Positions 1-10,713 of a DNA stretch of 64,000 nucleotides are shown piece by piece (the first letter of the stretch is position 1; the number at the start of each line of letters is the position of its first letter). Under the pieces are notes generated by a model. It saw only the letters and a program-made list of their open reading frames with translations, was not told the origin of the DNA and did not search any database. Origin of the DNA: Smallanthus sonchifolius (Eukaryota; Streptophyta; Magnoliopsida; Asterales; Asteraceae); NCBI GenBank assembly GCA_023525975.1, contig CM042043.1:35350001-35414000 (forward strand), read 5' to 3'. The translations under genes and the position numbers were made by a program.

Positions 1-364
1 TAACTCATCGTATTTAACATATACTAAATATTGAACGTAAATCACTGTAAAATATTAAAATTGTTGCTTAAAGTCGGTGTAGAAAAGAAAATTAAAGTGG
101 TAAAAAATCACATAAGAAAAAGGAAAAGAGGAAGAAAAACGAAAAGAGAAAAAAAATATATATTATGGATTCTATTTAATAAAATAGATTAAAATGAGTA
201 GACATTATATTTTAAGTATTAAAGATTGATCTATATGATCTTTAAAGAAACTTAAGGGTAAAGTAGTTATATTATGAATTATATTTAATAAAATATATTA
301 AAATAAATAAATATGAAATTTTAACTATTAAAGAGGGATATATTTAATATTTAAAGTTTGGTTT

Positions 365-367
<3 letters not shown>

Positions 368-405
<38 letters not shown>
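368..405. repeat. (AT)n microsatellite
   Basis: About 18 uninterrupted AT dinucleotides in AT-rich non-coding DNA. Nothing else recognisable lies in 1-590. Confidence 0.9.
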
Positions 406-407
<2 letters not shown>

Positions 408-595
408 ATTAACAAATTTGTAAATACATATATGAAATTTTCTATTTTAAAAAATGGATATATGTGATGAGTAGATCCAAAAGTCATCTGGAAGTCTATG
501 CCGGGTGAACTTGATTTTTTATTGGCAACAAGGCAACAATTGATAAAGTAGTTTGAAACTAAATAAGGGATCTACTTGATCATTGTTGATGATTG

Positions 596-720
596 TAAGC
601 GTAAGTGGTTGAGGTGAGGTACTCAAAACTTTATTAAAATCGGGAGTTCAACTCCCACTTGTGATAAGAAAAAGGGTTCCAGGTTGGAGCCGAAGGTTTT
701 CACACCTATAGTAGATTTTC
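596..720 (+). mobile_element. Possible tRNA-derived SINE head
   Basis: The stretch reads like a tRNA-derived Pol III promoter. An A-box-like TGGTTGAGGTGAGG is followed about 40 bp later by a B-box-like GGGAGTTCAACTCCC that forms the arm of a T-loop. A body containing TTTTCACACC follows, and a similar phrase occurs in the better SINE at 2769. I could not find a convincing target duplication, so the ends are approximate. It could equally be a tRNA pseudogene fragment. Confidence 0.35.
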
Positions 721-2036
721 TTATAAGAATGGTGAAGATGATCGGGTGGATCAGTGACCCGTTAATGATCCAAATTACCGTTTAAAAAAATTGATCCTTA
801 ACCTCCCCTTAACAAACCCAACCACGCGCATGTGCTACTTCCATTTTTTTTATTTTATAAATTTTACTAGACAAAGTCGAATGTTATTTAAAAAAGTGGG
901 TCCTCAGAGGTGAACCATGTCGTGGTCGAAATTTATTTCTAATAACCTTAATAAGTAGTGTCGGTGCCCAATCATGGGTCACCAACACATCACGCCAACA
1001 TTTGTTTTAATACTTTAATTTCTAATTACTAACTAAACAATTGAGGAAGACATCAACATTTGTTATTCCCTATTGGCCCATTTAGGCGGTTGCATCAACG
1101 ATGCACGAAACCTTTTCATTCCACGTATTTCTTTGCCTTCGTTCCACATTTTCACCTGAGATATTACCTAAATGCGTCTGTGTTAGTTTCAAGCCTCTTC
1201 TTAGCTAACGTATTTCAGACCCTCATTTAGGGTTTCAGGAGTGGATCCATAGTTGGTATTTTGAAGTTACATCGCTGGTAGATCTGTTTTCCTCTCCCTT
1301 GATGTGTTGATTGGCAGGTTTTTCCCCCCTCGGACCTTATCATGTGCGTTTTAGTTGCAGTGTCTCACAACGGTGTAGCCGATTTGGTCTTCGTTTAGAA
1401 AACATATGGCAAGTTGGTTCAAATGGTTAGGTATTGGGTTTTATATTCAAAGAAACTTATTTCGATCCTCTCTCTTTACTTTTTCCGTTTGTTTTACTCT
1501 ATTATTTTTTTTTACCTTTTTTTGTTTCATTTAACTTAATTTTTTTTCTTATAAGTTAAATATCATGAATTGCAAAATAGGGAAAAAAAATTATTTCTTG
1601 ATTTCCTGACATACCGTCATGACGTGCTCTATTTTAGTTATGTTAATCTTAAAAAATGTGCCGCTACAACTCATATGCTTTCTTGTATGTACTTAACCAC
1701 GTTATGGCGACGCGCGAACACAATAACATATTATTTTATGGTTAACGAAGTACGCAAGCATGCCGCATCACGACGTTAATGTCATGACATTAGTACGTTT
1801 CTTTTATGTACTTAACCACGTACGTTAATGTCACCATTACAACGTGCGTTCGCTATTTTTATGTACATTTTGGGTTGGTCTACGTTTCGACGTAAACTCT
1901 GTTTAGAAACGAGTTTGGTCAAATATAATGTGTTTTCATTCGATGGTGTAAATTCGAGTTACTCTACATTTCAACGTAAATTTAGTTCCGAAAGGAGTCA
2001 GGTCGATTGTAGACTATATACTTTATCACGCCGATG
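721..2036. other. Non-coding stretch, no gene seen
   Basis: No reading frame here looks coding. A telo-box-like TTTAGGGTTT at about 1227 and pyrimidine-rich tracts at 1300-1560 resemble a plant promoter or 5' UTR. It may be a gene fragment carried by the Helitron-type element whose end lies at 2068, but no protein similarity supports that. Short phrases recur (CGTACGTTAATGTCA, TTTCGACGTAAA) around 1790-1990. Confidence 0.4.
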
Positions 2037-2068
2037 CCACCGCAACGCGCGGCGGGTAAAAACACTAG
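2037..2068 (+). mobile_element. Helitron-type 3' terminus
   Basis: A GC-rich hairpin (arms 2037-2043 and 2049-2055, seven pairs with one A/C mismatch, 5-nt loop) is followed 9 nt later by CTAG and then T. This is the Helitron 3' signature: a subterminal hairpin, a CTRR end, and insertion before T. I could not place the matching 5' TC end, so only the terminus is called. Similar hairpin ends lie at 3026 and 5960. Confidence 0.55.
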
Positions 2069-2754
2069 TTCCCGTTAAATAACAAAATTCCCATCTTTAT
2101 TTCGTAAAGTTTAATTTTGACCGGTTCAAGTTTTTTCAAATTTTGAGTTTACCCTTTTACTATATATAATCTGATTTTTCATCAATAATTTTCACGTTTG
2201 TTTGTTTATTTTTTTGATAAAAACAGAGTTATATTCAAAATAAAGTCTTTTTAAAGTATCATGAGTTATATCAACTAACAAATACGAAGAATGAAACCAA
2301 GACCAACTGAAAAACATATGTATTGTTATCTAACTGTTTTTTATATATGTTTCGACCTTCAGAACCGAGTCGTTGTAATTTCATATGTTTCTTTTTGTGC
2401 TTAGCCACGTTAAAGTGACCGCCTCAACTGTTTAAAGTCTGCTTCTAACCATGGAGCACAGAACAAAATTTATTTAACACGTTTCCGTTTGTATTTGACC
2501 ATGTTATACTATTTTGTAATTTCATATTTATTTCAGGGATAGTTATGGTTTCAAATATTTGTCTAGGTGAAATTATTTTGTAAAAACTAAAAAGTGAGTC
2601 TATTTTGTAAAAACTAAAAAGTGAGTCCTATTTTTTAAAAATAATGTGAGTTGAACCTTGTTGGTTGCAATCAAGAGAGAAGATAAACTTTATATCAAAT
2701 CCTCGATAACAAGTTCTGATTATGCAAACGAATCAAATCTCACACCAACATTAG
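2069..2754. other. AT-rich non-coding stretch
   Basis: No coding signal is seen. A short direct duplication (TATTTTGTAAAAACTAAAAAG, twice at about 2573-2624) is the only structure noticed. Confidence 0.6.
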
Positions 2755-3014
2755 TTATATATTTTGTATCACCAAGTCTTTTGGTTGAGTGGTAGTCTCA
2801 TTACTTTTCAAATAAAAGATCATAGGTTCGAGTCTCGTTACGGACAAAAAATGTTCCAAAGGTTGATTCAGGGGGTTTTCACAGTTGTCGGTTTCCTCCT
2901 TTGTGGTGTAAGGTGGGGTGCGAACCAGGGTGGGGAGTTTGGGTTTAAGATAACAAAGTCTCCTACTCGCTATAACATCTGCTGTAAAAAAAGGAAAAAC
3001 TTATATACTTTGTA
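2755..3014 (+). mobile_element. tRNA-derived SINE with 14-bp target duplications
   Basis: The body is about 2769-3000. It starts with a tRNA-like head: A-box TGGTTGAGTGGTAG near 2784 and B-box GGTTCGAGTCTCG near 2826. It ends in an A-rich tail (TGTAAAAAAAGGAAAAAC). The flanks 2755-2768 and 3001-3014 are direct repeats (TTATATATTTTGTA and TTATATACTTTGTA, one mismatch). These are long target duplications of the kind made by LINE-driven retroposition. Length and layout fit a plant SINE. It is non-coding; reading frames through it are incidental. Confidence 0.75.
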
Positions 3015-3025
3015 ATAGAACTTAC

Positions 3026-3058
3026 CTAGTATTAAGACCCCCGCGTTGCGGCGGGGGC
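3026..3058 (-). mobile_element. Helitron-type 3' terminus, minus orientation
   Basis: On the minus strand a perfect 7-bp GC hairpin (arms 3038-3044 and 3051-3057, loop GTTGCG) is followed by CTAG at 3026-3029. Hairpin and spacing match the end at 2068. The base after CTAG is G rather than the expected T, so this may be a decayed or overwritten terminus. The element would extend to the right. Confidence 0.45.
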
Positions 3059-3468
3059 GTATAGCTACGAAAGAAATTAACGTTGAGAAGTTGCCGCGAA
3101 CTCGCGCGTTGAAGAAGACGTTGATAACATACGTAACTTTATGTAAAAAAACAAAAGATGGACTTGTTGATAACATTCGAAACTTTATATAAAAAAAGAC
3201 AAAACACCACGTTGCGGTATGAGCGTAAAACCGTGAAAAGAAAAAAAAAAGCACGCCATATTGGTATATTTGGAGATGAGCGTTGAACGTTTAAAAAACC
3301 GAACGGTTTAAAGAAACTTTTAAAACAACCCGTAAACTTAAAAAATGACGTTACAAAAATTCACGTCAAGATGTAGATAAAAATAGGCACGTCGTAACGT
3401 CAAACTCGAAATTTGATAAAAATCATATTTTAAAAGTTAGTACCAAAAAAAATTAATAACTATATGAA
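3059..3468. other. Non-coding flank of tandem array
   Basis: Sequence with poly-A and poly-T runs and several ACGTTG-like phrases. No gene is seen. It probably belongs to the Helitron-like material on either side. Confidence 0.5.
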
Positions 3469-5275
3469 ACAATTGGATTTTGGTGGGTTAGAGTGGATAT
3501 AGTACACAGAGTATAAAATCAATAACGATTTCCAAATTGTGCATAAGGTATTCTACACCAAGAAAAAGAAAAAAAAATTAAACATGGACCGATAAAACAA
3601 AACTACGGTACATGCTGGTTATAAAAAAGATTAAAAAGCAACCTTCGTGAACAGTAAAGTTTGGTTTTTTTCGTTTTGGCCCCGTAACTCTTTTTTTTTT
3701 TTTTTTTAACTTTTTCAATACTTTAATTTTCAACCCTTATACTATATAATATACGCTTTTAGCCCGTTTCATTTTCTATTAATTTCGTTTTTCTTTAACA
3801 ATTGGATTTTGGTGGGTTAGAGTGGATATAGTACACAGAGTATAAAATCAATAACGATTTCCAAATTGTGCATAAGGTATTGTACACCAAGAAAAAGAAA
3901 AAAAAATTAAACATGGACCAATAAAACAAAACTACGGTACATGCTGGTTATAAAAAAGATTAAAAAGCAACCTTCGTGAACAGTAAAGCTTGGTTTTTTT
4001 CGTTTTGGCCACGTAACTCTTATTTTTTTTTTTAACTTTTTCAATACTTTCATTTTCAACCCTTATACTATATAATATACGCTTTTGGCCCGTTTCATTT
4101 TCTATTAATTTCGTTTTTCTTTAACAATTGGATTTTGGTGGGTTAGAGTGGATATAGTACACAGAGTATAAAATCAATAACGATTTCCAAATTGTGCATA
4201 AGGTATTGTACACCAAGAAAAAGAAAAAAAAAATTAAACATGGACCGATAAAACAAAACTACGGTACATGCTGGTTATAAAAAAGATTAAAAAGCAACCT
4301 TCGTGAACAGTAAAGTTTGGTTTTTTTCGTTTTGGCCACGTAACTCTTATTTTTTTAAACTTTTTCAATACTTTAATTTTCAACCCTTATACTATATAAT
4401 ATACGCTTTTGACCCGTTTCATTTTCTATTAATTTCGTTTTTCTTTAACAATTGGATTTTGGTGGGTTAGAGTGGATATAGTACACAGAGTATAAAATCA
4501 ATAACGATTTCCAAATTGTGCATAAGGTATTGTACACCAAGAAAAAGAAAAAAAAATTAAACATGGACCGATAAAACAAAACTACGGTACATACTGGTTA
4601 TAAAAAAGATTAAAAAGCAACCTTCGTGAACAGTAAAGTTTGGTTTTTTTCGTTTTGGCCACGTAACTCCTATTTTTTAAAACTTTTTCAATACTTTAAT
4701 TTTCAACCCGTATACTATATAATATACGCTTTTGACCCGTTTCATTTTCTATTAATTTCGTTTTTCTTTAACAATTGGATTTTGGTGGGTTAGAGTGGAT
4801 ATAGTACACAGAGTATAAAATCAATAACGATTTCCAAATTGTGCATAAGGTATTGTACACCAAGAAAAAGAAAAAAAAATTAAACATGGACCGATAAAAC
4901 AAAACTACGGTACATGCTGGTTATAAAAAAGATTAAAAAGCAACCTTCGTGAACAGTAAAGTTTGGTTTTTTTCGTTTTGGCCACGTAACTCTTATTTTT
5001 TTAAACTTTTTCAATACTTTAATTTTCAACCCTTATACTATATAATATACGCTTTTGGCCCGTTTCATTTTCTATTAATTTCGTTTTTCTTTAATATATA
5101 AAGATTAAAAAGGAACCTTCGTGAATAGTAAAGTTTTGGTTCTTTTCGTTTTGGCCATGAAACTCTTTTAATTTTTTTTTACTTTTTCAATACTTTCATT
5201 TTCAACCCTTATACTATATAGTATACGCTTTTGGCCCGTTTCATTTTCTATTAATTTCGTTTTTCTTTAATAACT
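3469..5275 (+). repeat. Tandem array, about 325-bp unit, five full copies plus a partial
   Basis: Units begin with ACAATTGGATTTTGGTGGG at 3469, 3798, 4124, 4448 and 4771. Spacings are 329, 326, 324 and 323 bp, and a sixth half-unit runs about 5097-5275. Copies are nearly identical and differ mostly in T-run length. Each unit holds TATACTATATAATATACGC, a stretch of the kind found near Helitron ends. The array is non-coding. Diverged half-units continue to about 5520. Confidence 0.9.
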
Positions 5276-5927
5276 TTCGTTCGTTAACTTTTTCCAAAAT
5301 ACGGAGGGCGCGGTTGTTTTTAATTTTTTTGTCAACGTTCCGATATAATTTTTTTTCGTTTTCAACCCTTATACTATACAATATACGCTTTTAGCCCATT
5401 TCATTTTCTATTAATTTCGTTTTCCTTGAATAACTTTCGTTCGTTAATTTTTTTCAAAATACGGGGGGTGCGACTGTTTTTAGTTTTTTTGTCAACGTTC
5501 CGATATAATGTTTTTTAAATGGAGTTGTATTCAAAATCAAAGATTTTTTTATCGTTACCTATAGCGAGAGCCATTACCGTTATCGTACCGTGACGAGCCG
5601 AACCTGTTATGAGCGAACAACATCATTTTCGGTATTGATATTATCGGAAACCGTATCGGTATTTGCTTTTATGGTTTTCGACGACCCGATCCATTAATTT
5701 TTTTATTTCTTTTTTTATTATTTAGTTTTATGTTTCTCTTTGATTAATACTATTTTTATCGTTACGTTTTACTTACGTTTTAAAATTGTCAACGTCCTGC
5801 TTTAAATTTTATTGAAAACGGAGTGGTATTCAAATTCGAGTGTTTTTTTTGTATCATACACTATAACGAGTCTACGATTCGATGTAATTTTTATCCGCGC
5901 AAACGAGTCAAACCAATAACGACCAGG
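5276..5927. repeat. Degenerate continuation of the 3469 array
   Basis: Two diverged copies of the unit's second half (TTTCAACCCTTATACTATA near 5360) sit with a second short repeat, ACTTTCGTTCGTTAA..AAAATACGG, at about 5270 and 5433. No coding content is seen. It probably leads into the Helitron-type terminus at 5960. Confidence 0.55.
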
Positions 5928-5960
5928 CTCCCGCCGTGAAGCGCAGGAGTTAAAATCTAG
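5928..5960 (+). mobile_element. Helitron-type 3' terminus
   Basis: An imperfect hairpin (CTCCCGC at 5928 against GCG-CA-GGAG ending 5949) is followed by TTAAAAT and CTAG at 5957-5960, then T. It has the same layout as the terminus at 2068 and may bound an element that carries the 3469-5275 array. Confidence 0.5.
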
Positions 5961-6089
5961 TTCACTCTAAAAAGGGGTTATAATGCTTTATGTGAAATAT
6001 AGTTGGCATTTATTTTATATAATTACGGATTAAGTATTTAATGCTTTATGTGAAATATAAAACAATTATACAATTATATTTTATTATGG

Positions 6090-7063
6090 GTGATGTTATT
6101 TAGACAACCTTAAAAATTATTTGGACAACCATTATATGGGCAGTATAGCTCAATACTACCAGTATAGGGTTTCATCAGCATTAAAATGCATACATATACG
6201 TCCAGTATAGCTCTATACGGGCAGTATATGTACAATGTACGAGGTTTGTACTTGATGCGTTTGACTTGCAGTAAAAAGTGTACCCTATACGCGCAGTATA
6301 GGGCTATACGGGCAGGATAACTTTTTGGTTGGTGAAGCATTAAGCCCTATACGAGAATTTTTTTTATAAATTCAGCATACGGGGACCATTTCATATAAAC
6401 GAAATTTCACAAACCAACCAATCCGATCAAACCATTCGTATCACGATGTCGTCTTGGGACATTAGTTATGTTTTTGGCGAATATTCGAACCAGTCATACG
6501 TCTCCGGTAGCGTTTTCAGACCCGACGTTGAATGAGGTGAGGAGGTTGTGTCCGTTGTTCGTTGTGATGATGGGAGAGTGCTGCCCGATTTGAACCAGGT
6601 AAAAAATATATATAAGATGTGATGTTATTTGGACAACCCCTATACGGGCAGTATAGCTCAATACTACCAGTATAGGGTTTCATCAGCATTAAATGCATAC
6701 CTATATGTCCAATACAACTCTAAAAAGTGTACCCTATACGGGCAATATAGGGCTATACGGACAGGATAACTTTTTGGTTGGTGAAACATTAAGCCTTACG
6801 AGCAGTATAGGGCCAGAAATGTTTTTTTATAAATTCAGCATATGGGGACCATTTCAAATAAACGGAATTTCACAAACCAACCAATCCGATCAAACCATTC
6901 GTATCACGATGCCGTCTTGGGACATCAGTTATGTTTTTGGCGAATATTCGAACCAGTCATACGCCTCCGATAGCGTTTTCAGACCCGGCGTTGAACGAGG
7001 TGAGGAGGTTGTGTCCGTGGTTCGTTGTGATGATGGGAGAGTGCTGTCCGATTTGAACCAGGT

Positions 7064-7070
<7 letters not shown>
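6090..7070 (+). repeat. Tandem duplication of a MULE 5' region
   Basis: Copy A (6090-6606) and copy B (6619-7070) both start GTGATGTTATTT and run through the same features to an exon ending at a GT donor. Each carries several partly palindromic copies of CTATACGGGCAGTATAG. Copy B has lost some of the palindromic part. The duplication covers the promoter side and first exon of the gene at 6909. Confidence 0.8.
6446..6598 (+). pseudogene. Duplicated first exon of MULE gene (copy A)
   Basis: A 153-bp exon parallel to 6909-7061. It opens MSSWDISYVFGEYSNQ and ends at a GT donor (6599). An in-frame TGA lies at 6533, where copy B has CGA, so copy A cannot encode the exon alone. No downstream exons belong to it except by splicing over copy B. 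Confidence 0.7.
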
Positions 7071-7114
<44 letters not shown>

Positions 7115-8210
7115 ATTGTGATGCCATTTTGGTTACCAAAGTCTCACCATTAAGTTGTTTCAGGAGTTTGTAGACGAAGCTGAACCATCTTACGTGGCCC
7201 AAAGCAATCCGTAATAAGCATATGGGACTTACCAAAGCTATCCGCAGTACGCATACGGGTCTTACCATTCGCATGTGGAACAAAAACACATGAACGAGTA
7301 TGAGGAAGGTGCTAATGACTTTGAGGAAGGTGATAACAACTTCGAGCAAGGTTCTGGCGACGAGGAAGGTGCTAACGACCATGAAAAACCTAACCCGGAT
7401 GTTTCTTTTGAAACCGGTCAGGTATGACATTCTCGTCACTTACATGTTTTAATTGTTACATTTACTCGATATATATAATGTTATTATATTTTGTGTGGCA
7501 AATACATCAATTAAGGTTGTGTAGTTGATTGTCTAAGAGGTGACATTATCTAGGGTTTTCATTGTCACATTTTAGAGAAAAACATTCCCGTTACTTATAT
7601 GTTTTCATTGTTACAGAATTTCGTGTCTCTTGAAGAGTTGAAGGCTTGGGTTTACATAAGAGAACTTGAGAGTGGTTACGTCATTGTGATCAGACGAACA
7701 ACCACAAAAGGCGAAGGTCCGTCAGCAAGGACAGTGAAAATATTCTTGCGATGCGATCGTGGTGGCGAAAACAATAGTACAACCACAGTTCGACGTTCTG
7801 GTAGCAAAAATATTGGTTGTTCTTTTAAACTGATAGGGAGCCTAGTCGCAGAGACTGGTACTTGGAAGTTAGAGGTGAAGGAAGGGAAACATAATCATGA
7901 ACCTGCAGAACATCTCGACGGTCACACGTTTGCTAGAAGGCTGACCCCAGACGAAGAAATTTTGGTGGAGAGGCTTTATTTTCAACACATGGAGCCAACA
8001 AACATACATTTAACCATAAGAAAACAAAACCCAAGGAGCGTGTGTATCCTACGAGACATACACAACGTGATACAAAAGATTAAACACATAATTCACGACG
8101 ATCGAACTCCAATGCAGATGCTAGAGAGCATGTTGCTTCAAAACAAGTACGTTTACTACACCCGACAGAATCCCTCCACAAATGCAGACGAGGAGGTTTT
8201 CTTTGCTTGA
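6909..8210 (+). pseudogene. Mutator-like (FAR1-type) transposase, N-terminal part, three exons
   Basis: Three exons are inferred. Exon 1 is 6909-7061 (MPSWDISYVFGE..), exon 2 is 7164-7421 (acidic, with EEGANDFEEGDNN) and exon 3 is 7617-8210. All introns are GT-AG and phase 0. Exon 3 holds the DNA-binding domain: RCDRGG, then IGCSF, then KHNHEPAEH, the Cys/His pattern of the FAR1/WRKY-GCM1 type that precedes the MULE transposase domain. Breaks: exon 2 contains two adjacent TAA codons (about 7212-7217), and the protein stops after DEEVFFA, just where the catalytic domain would begin. Athila-type sequence starts there, so the gene is truncated by that junction. It is non-functional as a transposase. 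Confidence 0.75.
7067..7110. repeat. (AT)n microsatellite in first intron
   Basis: About 22 AT units directly after the exon 1 donor of the MULE pseudogene. Copy A has only a short version, so the expansion came after the duplication. Confidence 0.9.
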
Positions 8211-8816
8211 TGGCCCACTATCGGCTGTGATCCCTTTGGTAAAAGGGTTGGGCCATGGCGATTCGAGACCCACTGGTTCGATATATACACCGTTGCATTG
8301 CCACGTCCATCGCTGGACGTGCCATGAGCCACGAGTGGGTCACGAAAGCCGACCTATTCTATATTTATTGTATATTCACCGGCACGCCTTGCACCATCCA
8401 TCACTGCTTGGCGGAGTATTTTGCCTAATACGACCGTAGGCAGCTCCGTAGCAGTATGTACGGTGGGGGCGTACATCACCTATATCGCCCAACATTATCA
8501 GTTGTATTATGACCATATCGACGCCTTGCTACCGCCGACACCTCAATGTTTTTTGGATACGAAGACGATGACCTTGATGTATATAGGGTTGAACTTTTCG
8601 GATATCGGATATATGTTTGTTGACTCTGATGGTCATATTTTTATACCGGAGCCATTGGTACAACATCCAATGTTTGAGGCTGAGGAGGTTGACATGGCTC
8701 TTGTTGTTGAGCCGGACGCGCCGCACGGCGGCGAAAACATCCTACTTTTACTATATTATTTTATCAGAGTTTTAATACGAAAAACGGTCCTAGATTTTAC
8801 AAAACCTTGTCACTAA
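8199..8816 (+). pseudogene. Athila-type retrotransposon ORF fragment
   Basis: The frame at 8255-8428 reads MAIRDPLVRYIHRC.. then EWVTKADLFYIYC.. and ends LAEYFA-stop. The next frame (from about 8460) continues AYITYIAQHY..DALLPPTPQC..LDTKTMTLMYIG and ends in a cluster of D/E near 8735. I recognise this series as the ORF carried by Athila-lineage gypsy elements (ATHILA ORF-1/env-like type). That assignment is from memory. Breaks: TAA at 8426, a one-base frame change near 8465-8475, and probably another near 8240. Its apparent C-terminal continuation is at 11235. Confidence 0.5.
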
Positions 8817-9047
8817 AGTGACATAAATGTATTTTATTATAAATATTGTCTTTACATAAAATATTACGTCATCTAACATAGGGATTCTTCAACTCCGATT
8901 AGCCGCGTCCTCAGGAAGCCTCATTCCACATGCTCTTAACTTGTAGTGTTTGGAAAACGTTTTTGAATTAGCTTACGCTAAGTAAGTACACTGCATCGTT
9001 CATTTTATGAACCCTTTAGGTTCTTATTATTGTTCAAGTTTTCTCGG

Positions 9048-9062
9048 GCTCTCGGAGCCCAC
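9048..9062. other. Perfect small hairpin
   Basis: GGGCTC-TCG-GAGCCC, a 6-bp stem with a 3-nt loop, in the same hairpin-rich non-coding stretch. Confidence 0.6.
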
Positions 9063-9122
9063 GTGACCATCTCGGCACCCCCTCGCAACCATCATAGGCT
9101 GTACCTCCGGTTCGAGTTTTCA

Positions 9123-9285
9123 TTTGAGACCTGCCCCATAGGATGGACATCTCTGAGACTCGCCCCGTAGGCTGGACATCTCATTTCATTCACTTATTCA
9201 TTTCTTATTGAGACCCGCCCCATAGATTGGACGTCTCCTTTTCTTTCATTCATTGAGACCCGCCCCGTAGGCTGAACATCTCATT
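9123..9285. repeat. Four dispersed copies of a 28-bp GAGAC..TCTC motif
   Basis: Consensus GAGACYCGCCCCRTAGG followed by YTGGACATCTC, at about 9125, 9152, 9212 and 9256. The first two are adjacent and the others are spaced by pyrimidine-rich linkers. The ends GAGA and TCTC are complementary, so each copy can fold weakly. Confidence 0.75.
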
Positions 9286-9380
9286 ACATTGGGACTTTGA
9301 GTATCATAGACTTACAGGCTCCCAATGATTTCCCAACCAGTCCTCACCTTAAAACTTCCTAACGGTTTCCCCATAATGCA

Positions 9381-10390
9381 CTAAAGAGGTTTATATATAG
9401 GAAGTACCCGCGGGTTATCCACCACCTCTTTTAACACTTCATGAGTACTCCGTTATTCCATTTTAAGACTTAGACTCATTTCCATCACACATTCATACTT
9501 ACACATATAGCATGATCATCTATCATGCATTCACGTATTCACATACATTACATATTCGCATATATCGCATGACCTCTTGTCATAATTTCATATTCATCCC
9601 TGCTCTAATTCCTTATAAAGGTTTCTCCATGTTACGTTAAAGAGGTTTATATATAGGAAGTACCAGCGGCATATCCACCATCCCTTTAACGTCACATGAA
9701 TACTCCTTTACTTAGAATTAAGCTTTCCCATCTAATTGTCATTTAGTAGCATGCTTTCTTCAGCTTTTATCTTACTCTTGCTCTAAGCCTTTAAAAAAGG
9801 TTTCGTCATGTTATGTTAAAGAGGTTTATATACAGGAAGTACTAGCGGCGTATCCACCACCCCTTTAACATCTCATGAATACTCATTTGCTTAAGATTAA
9901 GCGTTCATCATTTATTTAATAGCATGACTTCCTCATGCTTTTATCCCATTCTTGTCCTAATTCCTCGTAAAGGCGTCTCTACGATGTATTAAAGAGGTTT
10001 ATATATAGGAAGTACCAGCGGCGTATCCACCACCCCTTTAACACATCACATATATTCCTTTATTTAGAATTAAGCCTTCCCTTATTCATATTTATCATAT
10101 ATTGTAAACTGGGGTGATTATCCTTCGAGAGTAGTACCTCCAACATAGATGTTCACAGGAAAGAGTGACGGGTTTAGGAGAGATTTATACACCACTCTTT
10201 CCTTAGACAAAACATTCCGTTTGTCAGATAACTACATACCGGTCGGAAGTTCTCTCGTACGTTTACTATATTCTTATTACTTTTATTTAGTCTATACCCC
10301 TAAACATTCATAATGGTTTCAACGTGAAGTACCAAGAGGTTTATATATAGGAAGTACCAACGGCGTATCCACCACCCTTGCATACGTCGT
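9381..10390 (+). repeat. Five stem-loop modules around AGCGGCGTATCCACC
   Basis: Five copies share AGAGGTTTATATATAGGAAG then TACCAGCGGCGTATCCACC, flanked by complementary arms. The arms are AAAGAGG/CCTCTTT (9383, 9425), ACGTTAAAG/CTTTAACGT (9634, 9684), ATGTTAAAG/CTTTAACAT (9813, 9863), TTAAAG/CTTTAA plus GATGT/ACATC (about 9983-10047) and CAAG/CTTG (10333, 10377). Copies 2-4 lie about 178 bp apart in a larger tandem unit. Arm changes are matched on the other side. No protein is encoded. Confidence 0.8.
10158..10202. other. Stem-loop GGAAAGAGTG/CACTCTTTCC
   Basis: Ten-bp perfect arms at 10158-10167 and 10193-10202 with a 25-nt loop. An analogous hairpin with the same GGAAAGA/TCTTTCC core lies in element T at 32470-32556. 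Confidence 0.75.
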
Positions 10391-10439
10391 GACTACTCCA
10401 TTATTCCCGTTTAGTGTTTAGACTAATTCGTCATTACGC

Positions 10440-10510
10440 CGTACCTTAGTTCCACACATAGCACATAACACATAATCACATAATTTATATAAACATTTAT
10501 CTAAGGTACG
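10440..10510. other. Stem-loop CGTACCTTAG/CTAAGGTACG
   Basis: Ten-bp perfect arms at 10440-10449 and 10501-10510 with a 51-nt AT-rich loop. It continues the run of long-loop hairpins in this stretch. Confidence 0.75.
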
Positions 10511-10713
10511 GGTCCAGTGTACTTACGATAGTCTCGAGTAATTTCCTACGCTCGTTCCTCGCTTAAACGTCTCTCTTGATGCGAACCGCACTCGTAGCGT
10601 ACCGCTCTCGCACTTAAACGCGCCGCACCGGGTTTTCTAATCCTCCTCAGAGTGTTTGGGTGTGTTATGGTGTTTGTGTGTGTTGTTTGTGTTGAATGAA
10701 CGTCTCTAACATT

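Noticed and set aside
1200..1560. Host gene promoter with telo-box
   Set aside because: One TTTAGGGTTT and pyrimidine tracts are not enough; no exon follows before the Helitron terminus.
2769..2850. Functional tRNA gene
   Set aside because: A and B boxes are present but there is no matching acceptor stem, and flanking target duplications mark a SINE.
3469..5275. Centromeric satellite
   Set aside because: Only five copies, flanked by Helitron-type ends; size alone does not support it.
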